Assembly: GCA_016763335.1 (NCBI GenBank)
Contig: JAESUD010000255.1
Coordinates: 1 to 27,673, forward strand
DNA length: 27,673 nt
DNA from: Emcibacteraceae bacterium
GTDB lineage: Bacteria; Pseudomonadota; Alphaproteobacteria; Sphingomonadales; Emcibacteraceae
Reading direction: 5' to 3'
Shown: piece after piece, positions 1 to 8,958 of the stretch
Layout of the letters: every line of letters begins with the position of its first letter
How positions within the stretch are numbered: the stretch's first letter is position 1
Program-made: the position numbers and the translations under genes
The notes under the pieces: generated by a model
The model's database searches: none
The model's input: only the letters and a program-made list of their open reading frames with translations
Told to the model about the DNA's origin: nothing

Positions 1-314
1 CCCTGGTATAGGGTAATGTTATCACCAATTTCCGTAGTCTCACCTATCACGACTCCCATTCCATGATCGATAAACAGGTTTTTATCAATTTTAGCGCCGG
101 GGTGGATTTCTATACCACTGACGAAACGTCCAATGTGAGAAATAAATCGTGCAAGAGTAAAGAACTTATATTTCCATACATGATTTGCAACTCGATAAAA
201 CATAAGAGCGTGAACTCCGGGATAAGAAAGAACTACATCCCATCCTGATTTGGCGGCTGGATCATGTTCCATTACCATTGCTATATAGTTTCGTATATTA
301 TCAAAAATTTTCAT
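1..314 (-). CDS. cysE: Serine O-acetyltransferase, N-terminal part (3' end outside window)
   Basis: The first 104 codons of a serine acetyltransferase, which transfers acetyl from acetyl-CoA to L-serine to make O-acetylserine for cysteine synthase. The visible part has a short helical N-terminus followed by the start of the left-handed beta-helix. The sequence [13 protein letters not shown] (about residues 81-93) contains the Asp-His pair typical of the active site. The N-terminal region before this motif (about 80 residues) is much shorter than in E. coli CysE, so this is the short EpsC-like form. The ATG at 314 begins [10 protein letters not shown], 10 nt after the cysK stop, so the two genes are almost certainly co-transcribed and supply both steps of cysteine formation. 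The C-terminus lies beyond position 1. Confidence 0.93.
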   Translation of the reverse strand, partial: MKIFDNIRNYIAMVMEHDPAAKSGWDVVLSYPGVHALMFYRVANHVWKYKFFTLARFISHIGRFVSGIEIHPGAKIDKNLFIDHGMGVVIGETTEIGDNITLYQ

Positions 315-324
315 GTGCTTTTTA

Positions 325-1323
325 TTATATCCAATTAGGATAAGGTAAGTTTTTTTCTTTTAAAAATGTGGGGTTGAATAGTTTACTCATGTACCTAGAA
401 CCGCCGTCACATAGTAACGTGACAATAGTATGCCCGGGGCCCATATCGGTGGCCATACGCTTGGCAGCGGCAACATTGATGCCGGATGAACCGCCAAGAC
501 ATAAACCTTCATATTTTAATAAATCGAATAATACATTAAGTGCTTCAGCATCAGGGATTTGATAAGCTTCATCGATCAGAACGCTTTCGAGATTAGCGGT
601 GATGCGGCCCTGACCAATGCCCTCCATTATGGAATCTCCCTCAGATTTTAACTCACCATGTTTGTAATAATTATAAAGTGCCGCTCCCATTGGGTCGGCT
701 AAAGCGATCTTAATGTTCTTGTTTTTCTCTTTTAAGAAGTGCGAAATACCACCAATTGACCCACCGGTTCCAACAGAACAGGTAAACCCATCTATTTCAC
801 CTCCCGTTTGATGCCAGATTTCCGGGCCAGTCGTTTTAATGTGGGCTTCGCGGTTGGCTAGATTATCGAACTGATTGGCCCAAATTGCGCCTTTATCATC
901 AGTATTTGCGATTTCGTTAGCTAATCTTTCCGATTTATGAATGTAGTTGTCGGGATTTTTGTATGGTTTAGCTGCGACTAACCTTAAATCCGCACCACAT
1001 AATCTCAGCATATCCTTCTTTTCCTGAGATTGAGTTTCCGGCATGACTATTACGGTTTTGTAGCCAAGCGCATTGCCAACCAAAGACAACCCAATACCTG
1101 TATTACCCGCGGTGCCCTCAACTATTGTGCCGCCTGGTTTTAACAGTCCTCTTTTCTCAACGTCTAATATTATGCTTAAAGCAGCACGGTCTTTTACGGA
1201 CCCACCTGGATTGAGAAATTCAGCTTTTCCAAGGATGGTGCATCCTGTTTCTTCTGATGCCTTTTCAAGCTTTATAAGTGGAGTGTTGCCTATTGAACCA
1301 ACTAAACCATTGCGAATATCCAT
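325..1323 (-). CDS. cysK: Cysteine synthase (O-acetylserine sulfhydrylase)
   Basis: A PLP-dependent enzyme that makes L-cysteine from O-acetylserine and sulfide, 332 aa, a usual length. The PLP lysine is Lys44 in [11 protein letters not shown]. The substrate loop reads [12 protein letters not shown] rather than the EPTSGNTG of enterobacterial CysK; from memory this variant is found in alphaproteobacterial and fungal enzymes. A glycine-rich phosphate-binding stretch, [12 protein letters not shown], follows in the middle, with [14 protein letters not shown] near the C-terminus. It lies immediately upstream of cysE. Its 117-nt upstream gap contains one copy of the shared 17-base motif (1385-1401) and an AT-rich run, TATATTATATAAT, that may include a -10 element. 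A cystathionine beta-synthase-like role is possible but the context favours cysteine synthase. Confidence 0.94.
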   Translation of the reverse strand: MDIRNGLVGSIGNTPLIKLEKASEETGCTILGKAEFLNPGGSVKDRAALSIILDVEKRGLLKPGGTIVEGTAGNTGIGLSLVGNALGYKTVIVMPETQSQEKKDMLRLCGADLRLVAAKPYKNPDNYIHKSERLANEIANTDDKGAIWANQFDNLANREAHIKTTGPEIWHQTGGEIDGFTCSVGTGGSIGGISHFLKEKNKNIKIALADPMGAALYNYYKHGELKSEGDSIMEGIGQGRITANLESVLIDEAYQIPDAEALNVLFDLLKYEGLCLGGSSGINVAAAKRMATDMGPGHTIVTLLCDGGSRYMSKLFNPTFLKEKNLPYPNWI

Positions 1324-1384
1324 ATTTACTGTCCTTATTTAATTCTCCAATTATATAATATATGGGGATGCATTAATGACAGTA

Positions 1385-1401
1385 CAAACAACAATTTCTT
1401 G
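1385..1401 (-). promoter_or_regulatory. Candidate LysR-type operator upstream of cysK
   Basis: The plus strand reads CAAACAACAATTTCTTG, matching the copies upstream of cysD and cysG at 14 of 17 invariant positions. It ends 61 nt before the cysK start codon. It overlaps an inverted repeat ACAAT-N6-ATTGT (1391-1406), a dyad of the kind LysR-type regulators bind. The regulator assignment is inference; the shared sequence is directly visible. Confidence 0.6.
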
Positions 1402-1440
1402 ATTGTGAGATAAGTAAATCTAAGGACTATTAAATTATTT

Positions 1441-2346
1441 TTATATCCGTTTTGCTTCTTCTCTAAGCCAATTTATAAAAGCTTTTACTTTCGGTATCTC
1501 TTTGCGGTTTTCTGGGCAAACTATGTAGTAAGCAAAATCAACAGGTAATGCCCTGGAAAATAGTCTAATTAACCTGCCATTTTCAAGGTCATCTTTAGCG
1601 ATCGTTCCTTTAGCAAGCGCGACCCCTCTACCGGCTTGGGCAGCCTCTAAAGTAAGTTGTGTAGTGTTATAATGTTGACGTTTTGAATTGGAAGGTAATT
1701 CGACACCAACAGCTTTTAACCACATCGCCCATTTTGGACAGCTTTCATCTTCTAATGATGAATCGTCGTGAATTAAAGTTATGTTGCGTAAATCTTCGAA
1801 GGTTTTAATACTATTTTCTCCAGAGAGTAAATCTGGGGAGCAAACAGGGAAGATTTCCTCTTTCATTAGCTCTTCGACATAAAGTCCAGGATAGTTTCCG
1901 CGACCGTACCGAATGGATAAGTCAAAATCAGTATTTTTAAAATTAATGAGATCCATTGAAGCTGAAACCCGTACCGAAATTTCTTCATTTTGATCAGTGA
2001 ACCGACCTAGACGAGGGATGAGCCATTTAGAAGCGAAAGAAGGTGATAATGACAGACGTAAATCATTATCTTTTTCACTTTCTTGTAAAATATCAACGGT
2101 TTGCTCAAAATTCTCAAAGGCTTTTTCCAATATAGGTAAAGCGAGTTCAGCCTGCTTTGTAAGGCGTAAGGTTTGTTTATCACGCATAAAAAGCTGAACG
2201 TCCAAATATTCTTCGAGCGTACGAATTTGTTGACTGATGGCCGCGGGGGTCACAGAAATTTCCTCCGCTGCTTTTTTAAAGCTCAAATGACGCGCTGCGG
2301 CATCAAAGGCTCGTAACGCATTTAAAGGTAGCAATGCGCGTTTCAT
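1441..2346 (-). CDS. LysR-family transcriptional regulator, GcvA-like
   Basis: A 301-aa LysR-type regulator with an N-terminal winged helix-turn-helix (about residues 1-65; LPLNALRAFDAAARHLSF and ISVTPAAISQQIRTLEE are characteristic) and a C-terminal periplasmic-binding-protein-like effector domain. The N-terminus resembles the GcvA branch rather than CysB. The gene begins 30 nt after the cysH stop on the same strand, so it is probably the last gene of the cysG-cysH transcript, and it precedes cysK. Inference: it controls the surrounding sulfur genes, with O-acetylserine, sulfate or sulfide as plausible signals. Three copies of a common motif in front of cysD, cysG and cysK support this. If so, being in the cysG transcript makes it autoregulated. 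Confidence 0.9.
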   Translation of the reverse strand: MKRALLPLNALRAFDAAARHLSFKKAAEEISVTPAAISQQIRTLEEYLDVQLFMRDKQTLRLTKQAELALPILEKAFENFEQTVDILQESEKDNDLRLSLSPSFASKWLIPRLGRFTDQNEEISVRVSASMDLINFKNTDFDLSIRYGRGNYPGLYVEELMKEEIFPVCSPDLLSGENSIKTFEDLRNITLIHDDSSLEDESCPKWAMWLKAVGVELPSNSKRQHYNTTQLTLEAAQAGRGVALAKGTIAKDDLENGRLIRLFSRALPVDFAYYIVCPENRKEIPKVKAFINWLREEAKRI

Positions 2347-2376
2347 TTTTTATCCTTTGGATGTTATATTCTTAAT

Positions 2377-3078
2377 TCAACTATAAATGCTATTTGCATG
2401 AATTCCACACTCGGTTTTTTCCTGCCCTCGCCAGCGACCGGAACGTAGGTCTTCGCCAGATTTTACAACTGTGGTACAGGGAAAGCAACCGATAGAAAGG
2501 TAATTGTTTTTTACCAGTGGATGTTCAGGCAAATTATTTTCTTTGTAATAGCTGTCAATTTGTTCTTTTGTCCAGTTAACGAGAGGGTTCACTTTTATAC
2601 GAGTGTCATCAATCTCGAATAGGAGCAGGTTTTTCCTGGATTCAGATTGAAATTTCTTGCGCCCAGAAATCCAAATATTTGTATTCATGAGCGCGCGCTC
2701 TAGTGGTTCAACTTTACGTATGTAACAACATAAATTCGTATTTCTGACATGGGTATTGCCAGTAGGGTCATGCTTGCCAATAAGCTCGGGATTGGGTTTA
2801 AAAATTTGAATGTTTTTTAACCCAAGATGTATTTTTAATGTATTTTTATACTCAAGAGTCTGTTTAAACAATTTACCCGTTTCAATAAGTATGACCGGAA
2901 TTTTAGTATTAATTTGCGAAATTAGATGCAGTAAAACTGCAGATTCCGCGCCGAATGACGATACCAGAGTTAATGACGGAAAACTCGCTTCCAAATCCTT
3001 TAATAATTCTAAAGCGCCAACTTTTTCGTAATGTTGATTTAAAAAATATACTCTATCACTCATTTCCATATAATTCAT
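2377..3078 (-). CDS. cysH: Adenylyl-sulfate (APS) reductase, iron-sulfur type
   Basis: Reduces APS (possibly also PAPS) to sulfite using thioredoxin or a similar donor; 233 aa. The PP-loop-like binding motif is SSFGAESAVLLH (about residues 40-51). Cys117-Cys118 (NLCCYIRKVEPL) together with Cys198 and Cys201 (GCFPC) form the ligand set of a [4Fe-4S] cluster, which marks the APS-reductase type rather than the cluster-free PAPS reductase of E. coli. The catalytic cysteine is Cys224 in the C-terminal TECGIH motif. The start at 3078 has an AGAGAAG ribosome-binding site. It follows the DUF934 gene by about 17 nt and precedes the LysR gene, placing it in the cysG-cysI operon. Confidence 0.93.
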   Translation of the reverse strand: MNYMEMSDRVYFLNQHYEKVGALELLKDLEASFPSLTLVSSFGAESAVLLHLISQINTKIPVILIETGKLFKQTLEYKNTLKIHLGLKNIQIFKPNPELIGKHDPTGNTHVRNTNLCCYIRKVEPLERALMNTNIWISGRKKFQSESRKNLLLFEIDDTRIKVNPLVNWTKEQIDSYYKENNLPEHPLVKNNYLSIGCFPCTTVVKSGEDLRSGRWRGQEKTECGIHANSIYS

Positions 3079-3095
3079 TTTTCTTCTCTTGTAAT

Positions 3096-3515
3096 TTAAC
3101 CACTAAAAGAACCGCCACCACTCAGTAATTGGGCTGTTTTTTTGTTAAGACGATTTTCGTATATTACTTTGCTGTCGGCATTAAACTTTTGATAGGAAAC
3201 CGGGTATTGCATTAAGTTGTTTTTGATAACTTTTGGGTCGTGGGGTCTATCGAAATGTAGACTTGAAAAGCCAACAAGCGCATATTGCCGTGCTTGGTCG
3301 GCTCCGATGTCGCCACTTGCAATTAGGTCGCCTTTAAAGCCAGCTCGCTTAAGGCGGCGTGCCTGGCTGAAGGCTCTTCCATCCATGAAGGTTGGAAAAT
3401 TAAGGATGATTTTAGGTGCTGAGAGAATTTTGGGTGAGATATTTTCCAACAAATTGGTGTTTTCTGATTTGAGTGCGTCTGCGGGCAATAAATCAATAAT
3501 TTTAAGATTAATCAT
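3096..3515 (-). CDS. DUF934 protein, accessory to sulfite reduction
   Basis: A 139-aa member of the DUF934 family, which is regularly found next to cysI and cysH in proteobacteria and is annotated only as probably involved in sulfite reduction. The start chosen is the ATG at 3515 (MINLKIIDLL). It is preceded by AAGGAAG and overlaps the last 8 nt of cysI (ATGATTAA), a sign of translational coupling. A longer frame from 3575 would run 68 nt into cysI and has no family support. Visible motifs are FPTFMDGRAFSQARRLKRAG and the GDIGADQARQYALVGFSSLHF region. No membrane segments or metal-binding cysteines are seen. The biochemical role is unknown; a structural or electron-transfer partner of CysI or CysH is inference from context. 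Confidence 0.85.
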   Translation of the reverse strand: MINLKIIDLLPADALKSENTNLLENISPKILSAPKIILNFPTFMDGRAFSQARRLKRAGFKGDLIASGDIGADQARQYALVGFSSLHFDRPHDPKVIKNNLMQYPVSYQKFNADSKVIYENRLNKKTAQLLSGGGSFSG

Positions 3516-5160
3516 AAAGAACTTCCTTAAATGGTTCCATACCGAGACGGTTATAGGTATCGATAAATATTTCACCGTCGTTTCGAATTTTTAGATAAGT
3601 TTCAATCACTGTTTCAATGGCATCAATTATTTCATTTTCAGAAAACCCTCGTCCGGTAATTTTTCCAATTGATGCGTTTTCATTGGCACTTCCCCCCAGC
3701 ATTAATTGATATGCTTCTTTACCTTTTTTATCGACACCAAGGATGCCAATATGTCCAACATGATGATGAGCACAAGCATTTATACAGCCGGAAATTTTAA
3801 TTTTTAATTCGCCAATTTCCTCCGCTCGGGCGGGATCATCGAACCGGTTACTTATTTCTTGGGCAAGTGGTATGGACCGAGCATTGGCAAGCGCACAATA
3901 ATCAAGACCAGGACAGGCAATAATGTCTGATACTAGGCCGTGATTAGGGGTGGCGAGATCTATAGCGTCCAAATCACGCCAAAGAGCCGGCAAATCATCT
4001 TTGTGAACGTGGGCCAGTACCAGGTTTTGTTCATGAGTTGAACGAATTTCGCCTAATGAATATATATCAGCCAAACCTGCGAGAGTGTCCATTTGATTTG
4101 ACGATATATCACCTGGAATGCCGCCAATAGGTTTGAGAGATATAGTGATTGCGGCGTATCCCACTACTTTATGGTCATGCATGTTGTTATTGATCCATCG
4201 AGCAAAGTCTTTTTGATCTTTGTAGTAATCATCAAAACTTATGATCGATTTTGGTTTGTGATCATATTCAGGCGGTTCGAAATGTTTGAAGATCAACTTC
4301 TGGGCGGCAATCGGTAGATCAGTATAATTTTCTTGCAATATTTCTTGCCACTCTTTCTCGACCGTTTCCCGGTATGTTTCGATACCATTTTCAAGAACTA
4401 ATATTTTAATGCGGGCTTTGTATTTATTGTCCCTTCGTCCATCAAGATTATAGGCGCGAAGAATGGCTTCAAGATAACTTAGCAAATGTTTTTCAGGCAG
4501 AAACCCTTTAATAACGCTACCGATGATTGGTGTGCGACCAAGGCCCCCACCGACCAGCACTTTAAAGCCGATATTACCTTGATCGGTTTTTTTGATTTCC
4601 AAGCCAATATCATGAAATTTAATAGCTGCGCGGTCATGTTCTGATCCAGTGATGGCAATCTTAAATTTGCGAGGAAGGTTTGCAAACTCAGGATGAAGTG
4701 TAGACCACTGCCGAATAATCTCGGCGTAAGGACGTGGATCGGCTACTTCGTCAACGGCTACGCCCGCTAATTGGTCCGCGGTGGTATTGCGGATACAATT
4801 ACCGCTGGTTTGTATTGCATGCATTTCAACGGATGCTAAGTCTTCCAATATATCGGGAATATCAATAAGCTTCGGCCAATTGAATTGTATATTTTGACGT
4901 GTTGTAAAATGACCGTATCCCCGGTCATATTCCCTTCCAATATATGCGAACTTACGTAGTTGGTTTGATGTAAATGTGCCATATGGTATGGCAACACGCA
5001 GCATGTAAGCATGGAGTTGTAAATAAACACCGTTCGCTAAACGCATTGGTCTGAATTCTTCTTCCGTTAGTTCACCATCTAACCGACGTTGAACTTGGTC
5101 TCGGAATTCTGCAGTTCTTTGGGCAAGAATATTATGGTCGTAAGCATCATATTGATACAT
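3508..5160 (-). CDS. cysI: Sulfite reductase, siroheme and [4Fe-4S] protein
   Basis: Catalyses six-electron reduction of sulfite to sulfide. With the start at 5160 (MYQYDAYDHN) the protein is 550 aa and has the duplicated ferredoxin-type nitrite/sulfite reductase fold. The cluster and siroheme ligands are Cys416 and Cys422 (CPGLDYC) and Cys459 and Cys463 (GCINAC, followed by AHHHVGHIG). The ATG at 5160 has a purine-rich AAGAGAT site and leaves 26 nt after the DUF2849 gene; a start at 5193 would overlap that gene. No CysJ flavoprotein is present in the window, so electrons may come from ferredoxin or an unlinked reductase. Siroheme would be supplied by cysG upstream in the same operon. A nitrite reductase role is less likely given the neighbours. 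Confidence 0.93.
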   Translation of the reverse strand: MYQYDAYDHNILAQRTAEFRDQVQRRLDGELTEEEFRPMRLANGVYLQLHAYMLRVAIPYGTFTSNQLRKFAYIGREYDRGYGHFTTRQNIQFNWPKLIDIPDILEDLASVEMHAIQTSGNCIRNTTADQLAGVAVDEVADPRPYAEIIRQWSTLHPEFANLPRKFKIAITGSEHDRAAIKFHDIGLEIKKTDQGNIGFKVLVGGGLGRTPIIGSVIKGFLPEKHLLSYLEAILRAYNLDGRRDNKYKARIKILVLENGIETYRETVEKEWQEILQENYTDLPIAAQKLIFKHFEPPEYDHKPKSIISFDDYYKDQKDFARWINNNMHDHKVVGYAAITISLKPIGGIPGDISSNQMDTLAGLADIYSLGEIRSTHEQNLVLAHVHKDDLPALWRDLDAIDLATPNHGLVSDIIACPGLDYCALANARSIPLAQEISNRFDDPARAEEIGELKIKISGCINACAHHHVGHIGILGVDKKGKEAYQLMLGGSANENASIGKITGRGFSENEIIDAIETVIETYLKIRNDGEIFIDTYNRLGMEPFKEVLYD

Positions 5161-5186
5161 TGTAGATCTCTTATAATAGGTGATTT

Positions 5187-5471
5187 TTAACATCTGATTG
5201 TTGGGCCAGTGGAACGGATTTTTTCACGCATTGTTAACGGCGCTAACTGACTTTTATTTGCGTCAACTTTGATAAGCTCCACACTTATTAAATCTTCATT
5301 TTCTATATTCTTGAGGGCTTCTTTTTCTAGACCTTCATTATCGTCAGATACTAAAGCTTCGTGAATCTCAGTAGACCACCTGGAGCCAGTAAAATACACC
5401 ACGGTGCCATCTTTAAGACGGTTCGCAGTCATAATTTGTTGGGCCAGTGGCTTAATATTTGATTTATTCAT
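5187..5471 (-). CDS. DUF2849 small protein of the sulfite-reduction operon
   Basis: A 94-aa protein resembling the DUF2849 family, which in alphaproteobacteria typically sits between cysG and cysI, as here. It is acidic in its middle part, with NRLKDGTVVYFTGSRWS near the N-terminus, and has no signal peptide, membrane segment or conserved cysteine pair. It begins 12 nt after cysG and ends 26 nt before cysI, so it is part of the same transcript. Function is unknown. Its fixed position between the siroheme synthase and the siroheme enzyme suggests a role in cofactor delivery or enzyme assembly, which is inference only. Confidence 0.82.
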   Translation of the reverse strand: MNKSNIKPLAQQIMTANRLKDGTVVYFTGSRWSTEIHEALVSDDNEGLEKEALKNIENEDLISVELIKVDANKSQLAPLTMREKIRSTGPTIRC

Positions 5472-5483
5472 TTTTAAACCTTT

Positions 5484-6878
5484 TCAATTCGCTATTTTGA
5501 AATTTGTCGGTTCGCGGGATACATAATCATTTGCCTCTGCAACGACGTCTCCGACGATTAGAAGGGCAGGACTTTGAATTTCATGGTCGTTTATGAGAAC
5601 GCCCATCTCTTCTAGAGTGCCATATATGCGGCGCTCATTTGGACGGGTTCCATTTTCTACTATGGCTATAGGTGTTCTCGGATTAAATCCGTCACTTATT
5701 AGGGAGCTTGCAGTTTCCGGGGCAGTACTAATTCCCATATAGATAACAATAGTACGTCCAGCACCGGCTACACCTTTCCAATTCTGCACTTTATTTGCTT
5801 TTAATTGTCCTGTAGCAAAAGTAACCATCGAGGCGTGCTCGCGGTGAGTAAGGGGGATAGAGCTGTGAGCGGCGATACCAACCGCAGAAGTAATTCCGGC
5901 GATTATTTCGTAGCTAATATTATTGTCTCTTAGCGTAGCAATTTCTTCTGCTACACGGCCAAAGATAACGGGGTCTCCACCTTTCAGGCGAACGACAAGT
6001 CGCCCCTTTTGGGCCTCATCAATGATGATCTGGTTTATTTGATCTTGTGTTTTTTTGTGTGAGGCACGTTTCTTCCCAACGTAAATCAGCTCTGCATCAC
6101 GGCGGCTTAAATTTAGGATATCTTCCGAAACCAAATTATCATAAATAATGACATCTGCTTCGTTAAGAGCGCGATGCGCTTTTAGGGTAAGCAGTTCGGG
6201 ATCGCCTGGCCCTGCGCCAACGATAAGAACATGTCCGACACTGCGATTGTGATGAGATGTTCCTAGTAACTTCACTATTCGTTGATTTTTTTGAGCAGTA
6301 TTCAATTTTAGTAATTTATTGATTTCCTGGTCCGAGTAAATTTTATTCCAGAACTTCAATTTATTGGTCGTTTGTTTAATCAATTTATTTGCCGAAGGTC
6401 TGTAATTATAAATAAGATCAACCAATGGCCCCAAATTAAGGGGTAAAAGTCGCTCAATTTTTTGCCTTATGTTGCGCGATAAAACGGGTGCTTTACCACT
6501 CGTCGAAATTGCCACGGTAACGGGGCCTCGTCGAACCATTGCCGGTGTAATGAAAGTAGAGTTTTCAGGGTCGTCAATGTGATTAAAAGGAATGTTTAAC
6601 TTACGCGCAATCCTTAGTATAAGTTTTAGTTCCTCGTCTTTGACGTCTGCAATATAAAGCAGTTTGATATCGTTTAAATATTTTGATTTAAAAGGTCCAC
6701 TAATAACGTCGATGACGTCGCCAAACAGTTCTTCAATTTCGCGATCATCACTTGTCAATGCTGTTACGCTTGCTCCGGCCTCAAGTAAAAGGCGGATTTT
6801 TGCGATGGCGTGAGGACCGTTGCCCGCGACAAATGTGCGAGAATGCGCGAGAGTTAAAAATATTGGATAGTGACTCAT
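5484..6878 (-). CDS. cysG: Siroheme synthase, fused dehydrogenase/chelatase and SUMT
   Basis: A 464-aa multifunctional enzyme that makes siroheme from uroporphyrinogen III. The N-terminal third is the Met8/SirC-like precorrin-2 dehydrogenase and ferrochelatase part (FVAGNGPHAIAKIRLLLEAG for NAD binding, the HIDDPENSTF region with the chelatase aspartate, and AISTSGKAPVLSR). The C-terminal half, from about residue 215, is the SAM-dependent methyltransferase, with VGAGPGDPELLTLKA and RLKGGDPVIFGR. The glycine motif is GNG rather than the usual GGG. The ATG at 6878 follows TAGGAAGC. It is the first gene of a cysG-DUF2849-cysI-DUF934-cysH run. The 147-nt gap upstream carries one copy of the shared motif at 6936-6952. 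Confidence 0.95.
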   Translation of the reverse strand: MSHYPIFLTLAHSRTFVAGNGPHAIAKIRLLLEAGASVTALTSDDREIEELFGDVIDVISGPFKSKYLNDIKLLYIADVKDEELKLILRIARKLNIPFNHIDDPENSTFITPAMVRRGPVTVAISTSGKAPVLSRNIRQKIERLLPLNLGPLVDLIYNYRPSANKLIKQTTNKLKFWNKIYSDQEINKLLKLNTAQKNQRIVKLLGTSHHNRSVGHVLIVGAGPGDPELLTLKAHRALNEADVIIYDNLVSEDILNLSRRDAELIYVGKKRASHKKTQDQINQIIIDEAQKGRLVVRLKGGDPVIFGRVAEEIATLRDNNISYEIIAGITSAVGIAAHSSIPLTHREHASMVTFATGQLKANKVQNWKGVAGAGRTIVIYMGISTAPETASSLISDGFNPRTPIAIVENGTRPNERRIYGTLEEMGVLINDHEIQSPALLIVGDVVAEANDYVSREPTNFKIAN

Positions 6879-6935
6879 TTATAGCTTCCTACTTAAATTT
6901 AATAAGTAAGTGCTAAAGCGCAGCCAAACAAAACT

Positions 6936-6952
6936 CAAACAACAAATTCTTA
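6936..6952 (-). promoter_or_regulatory. Candidate LysR-type operator upstream of cysG
   Basis: The plus strand reads CAAACAACAAATTCTTA, the third copy of the motif also found before cysD and cysK. Its near edge is 57 nt from the cysG start codon. The second half of the dyad is weaker here than at the other two sites. A TATTAA stretch between this site and the gene could be part of the -10 element, but no clear promoter was identified. Confidence 0.55.
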
Positions 6953-7025
6953 CCCTAAAGATAAGCAATTCTTTCGCTTTTGAACTTAGAAAAATTATAG
7001 CTATCGCACCACTCTCCGTGGATTA

Positions 7026-8957
7026 TTAGATAAAATTATTATCTTCCAAATGTTTAATAATTAATAACGCTGAATCTTCTGGCGATAATTGATCTGTTTT
7101 GACGAGAATATCGGGGTTTTGAGGGACTTCGTAGGGGCTATCAATTCCCGTAAAGTTCTTGACCTCACCATTCTTTACTTTTTTATAAAGGCCTTTTGGA
7201 TCGCGTTCCTGACAGACATTTAGTGGTGTATCAATAAAAATTTCAATATAATCATGGCCTAATAATTCGCGAACCATTTCCCTCTCATTGATAAAAGGAG
7301 AAATAAATGATGTTAGCACGATGAGGCCAGCATCACTCATTAGTTTAGCGACTTCGCCCACGCGGCGTATGTTTTCCACGCGGTCCTGATCGGTAAAGCC
7401 GAGGTCTCGTGTTAGGCCGTGCCTTACATTATCTCCGTCGAGTAAATAGCTGTGTTTACCCACGGCGTATAGTTTTTTCTCTACTAGATTTGCAATGGTG
7501 GACTTGCCGGAACCGGATAAACCAGTGAACCACAAAACGGCTGGTTTTTGCATTTTCTGTGTTGCATGCGCGTGTTTATCAATCGACAGTTCTTGCCACC
7601 GAATATTTGAAGCACGTCTTAACCCAAAATCAATCATTCCACAGCCCACGGTGTCATTTGTGATGCGGTCAATGATGATGAAGGAACCAGTAGTGCGGTT
7701 GTGGTCATACGTATCGAAAGCTATTTTTTCCTGTAGGGATATATTGACGACCCCGATTTCATTGAGAGACAATGTTTTTGTCTCAGACTGACTTAGATCA
7801 TTAACGTTTATTTTGTGCTTGATTTTAGTAACGACACCTGACGTGGTTTTATTACAGGTTTTAAACAGATAATTCCTACCAGCGAGCATTTCATCTTCGC
7901 TCATCCATATGATGTGGGCTTGCAATTGATCAGTGATTTCGGGTTTTTGCGCTACTTTTGAGATGATATCGCCACGCGAAATATCTATCTCATTTTCCAG
8001 TACCACCGTTATTGCTTGGTCCGCAACGGCTGAAATTTGTTCTCTATTATCGTATATAATTTGTTTAACAAAACTAGTCTTACCACTTGGTAATGTTACT
8101 ATTTGATCACCTTTTCTAATTTCGCCGGATGCTATAGTGCCTGCAAAGCCCCTAAAGTCGAGATTTGGTCTATTAACCCATTGAACTGGAAGGCGGAAGG
8201 CTTGGTTTTCCTGTTCTTGTGATATTTCAATGGTTTCTAAGAACTCTATAAGACTAGGACCATTATACCAGTTTATCACATGGGATTTTTGTGCAACATT
8301 TTCTCCTTTTAAGGCAGATATAGGAATGAATGACACGTTTTCTATACCCAACTTCTTCGAGAATAAATTATAGTCTTGCTGGATTTGAAAAAACACTTCT
8401 TCGCTATAATACATTTGGTCCATTTTATTAACGGCAACCAAGATATGTTTTATACCAAGTGTTTTGGCAATGTAACTATGTCTTTTTGTTTGGGAGAGAA
8501 CGCCTTTTCGTGCATCAATTAATATAATAGCAAGGTCTGCTGTTGATGCGCCAGTTGCCATGTTGCGTGTGTATTCTTCGTGACCGGGGGTGTCGGCGAC
8601 AATAAACTTGCGTTTATCTGTCTCGAAGAAACGGTAGGCGACATCGATTGTAACACCTTGCTCTCTTTCTGCCGCAAGGCCATCGACAAGTAGGGCAAAA
8701 TCAATTTCGCCACCTTGTGTACCATTTGTTTTGCTGTCTTTAGTTAAGGCAGCGAGCTGATCTTCTAAGATAAGGTTTGAATCGTAAAGTAGACGGCCAA
8801 TCAAGGTGGATTTGCCATCGTCTACACTTCCACAAGTTATAAACCTTAATAAAGGTTTCTGACTTTGTTCTTTAATAAATACATCAAGATCGGAATTCAG
8901 ACTTTCTGATTGATAGTTATTGTCATTGGATGATAGTTTTTTTGCTTGATAGGTCAT
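7026..8957 (-). CDS. cysNC: Bifunctional sulfate adenylyltransferase large subunit / APS kinase
   Basis: A 643-aa fusion. The N-terminal part is the GTPase subunit of ATP sulfurylase: GSVDDGKST (residues 43-51), [12 protein letters not shown] (from 122) and NKMD (177-180) are G1, G3 and G4. It drives APS formation with CysD. The C-terminal part, from about residue 470, is APS kinase, with P-loop GLSGSGKS (479-486) and [10 protein letters not shown]. The start at 8957 ([10 protein letters not shown]) has a strong AGGAAGGG site and lies 1 nt after the cysD stop. A start at 9014 would add 19 residues overlapping cysD and is rejected. APS kinase makes PAPS, yet the local reductase is of the APS type, so the kinase activity may serve sulfation or be regulatory. 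Confidence 0.95.
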   Translation of the reverse strand: MTYQAKKLSSNDNNYQSESLNSDLDVFIKEQSQKPLLRFITCGSVDDGKSTLIGRLLYDSNLILEDQLAALTKDSKTNGTQGGEIDFALLVDGLAAEREQGVTIDVAYRFFETDKRKFIVADTPGHEEYTRNMATGASTADLAIILIDARKGVLSQTKRHSYIAKTLGIKHILVAVNKMDQMYYSEEVFFQIQQDYNLFSKKLGIENVSFIPISALKGENVAQKSHVINWYNGPSLIEFLETIEISQEQENQAFRLPVQWVNRPNLDFRGFAGTIASGEIRKGDQIVTLPSGKTSFVKQIIYDNREQISAVADQAITVVLENEIDISRGDIISKVAQKPEITDQLQAHIIWMSEDEMLAGRNYLFKTCNKTTSGVVTKIKHKINVNDLSQSETKTLSLNEIGVVNISLQEKIAFDTYDHNRTTGSFIIIDRITNDTVGCGMIDFGLRRASNIRWQELSIDKHAHATQKMQKPAVLWFTGLSGSGKSTIANLVEKKLYAVGKHSYLLDGDNVRHGLTRDLGFTDQDRVENIRRVGEVAKLMSDAGLIVLTSFISPFINEREMVRELLGHDYIEIFIDTPLNVCQERDPKGLYKKVKNGEVKNFTGIDSPYEVPQNPDILVKTDQLSPEDSALLIIKHLEDNNFI

Positions 8958-8958
8958 A

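Noticed and set aside
1073..1342. Plus-strand ORF opposite cysK (and similar ORFs opposite other cys genes)
   Set aside because: These lie antisense to strongly conserved genes and show no family pattern of their own.
7000..7025. CCAC-GGAGA-GTGG hairpin after cysNC as a terminator
   Set aside because: The stem is only 4 bp. Although a short T-run lies some bases downstream, it is too weak to call.
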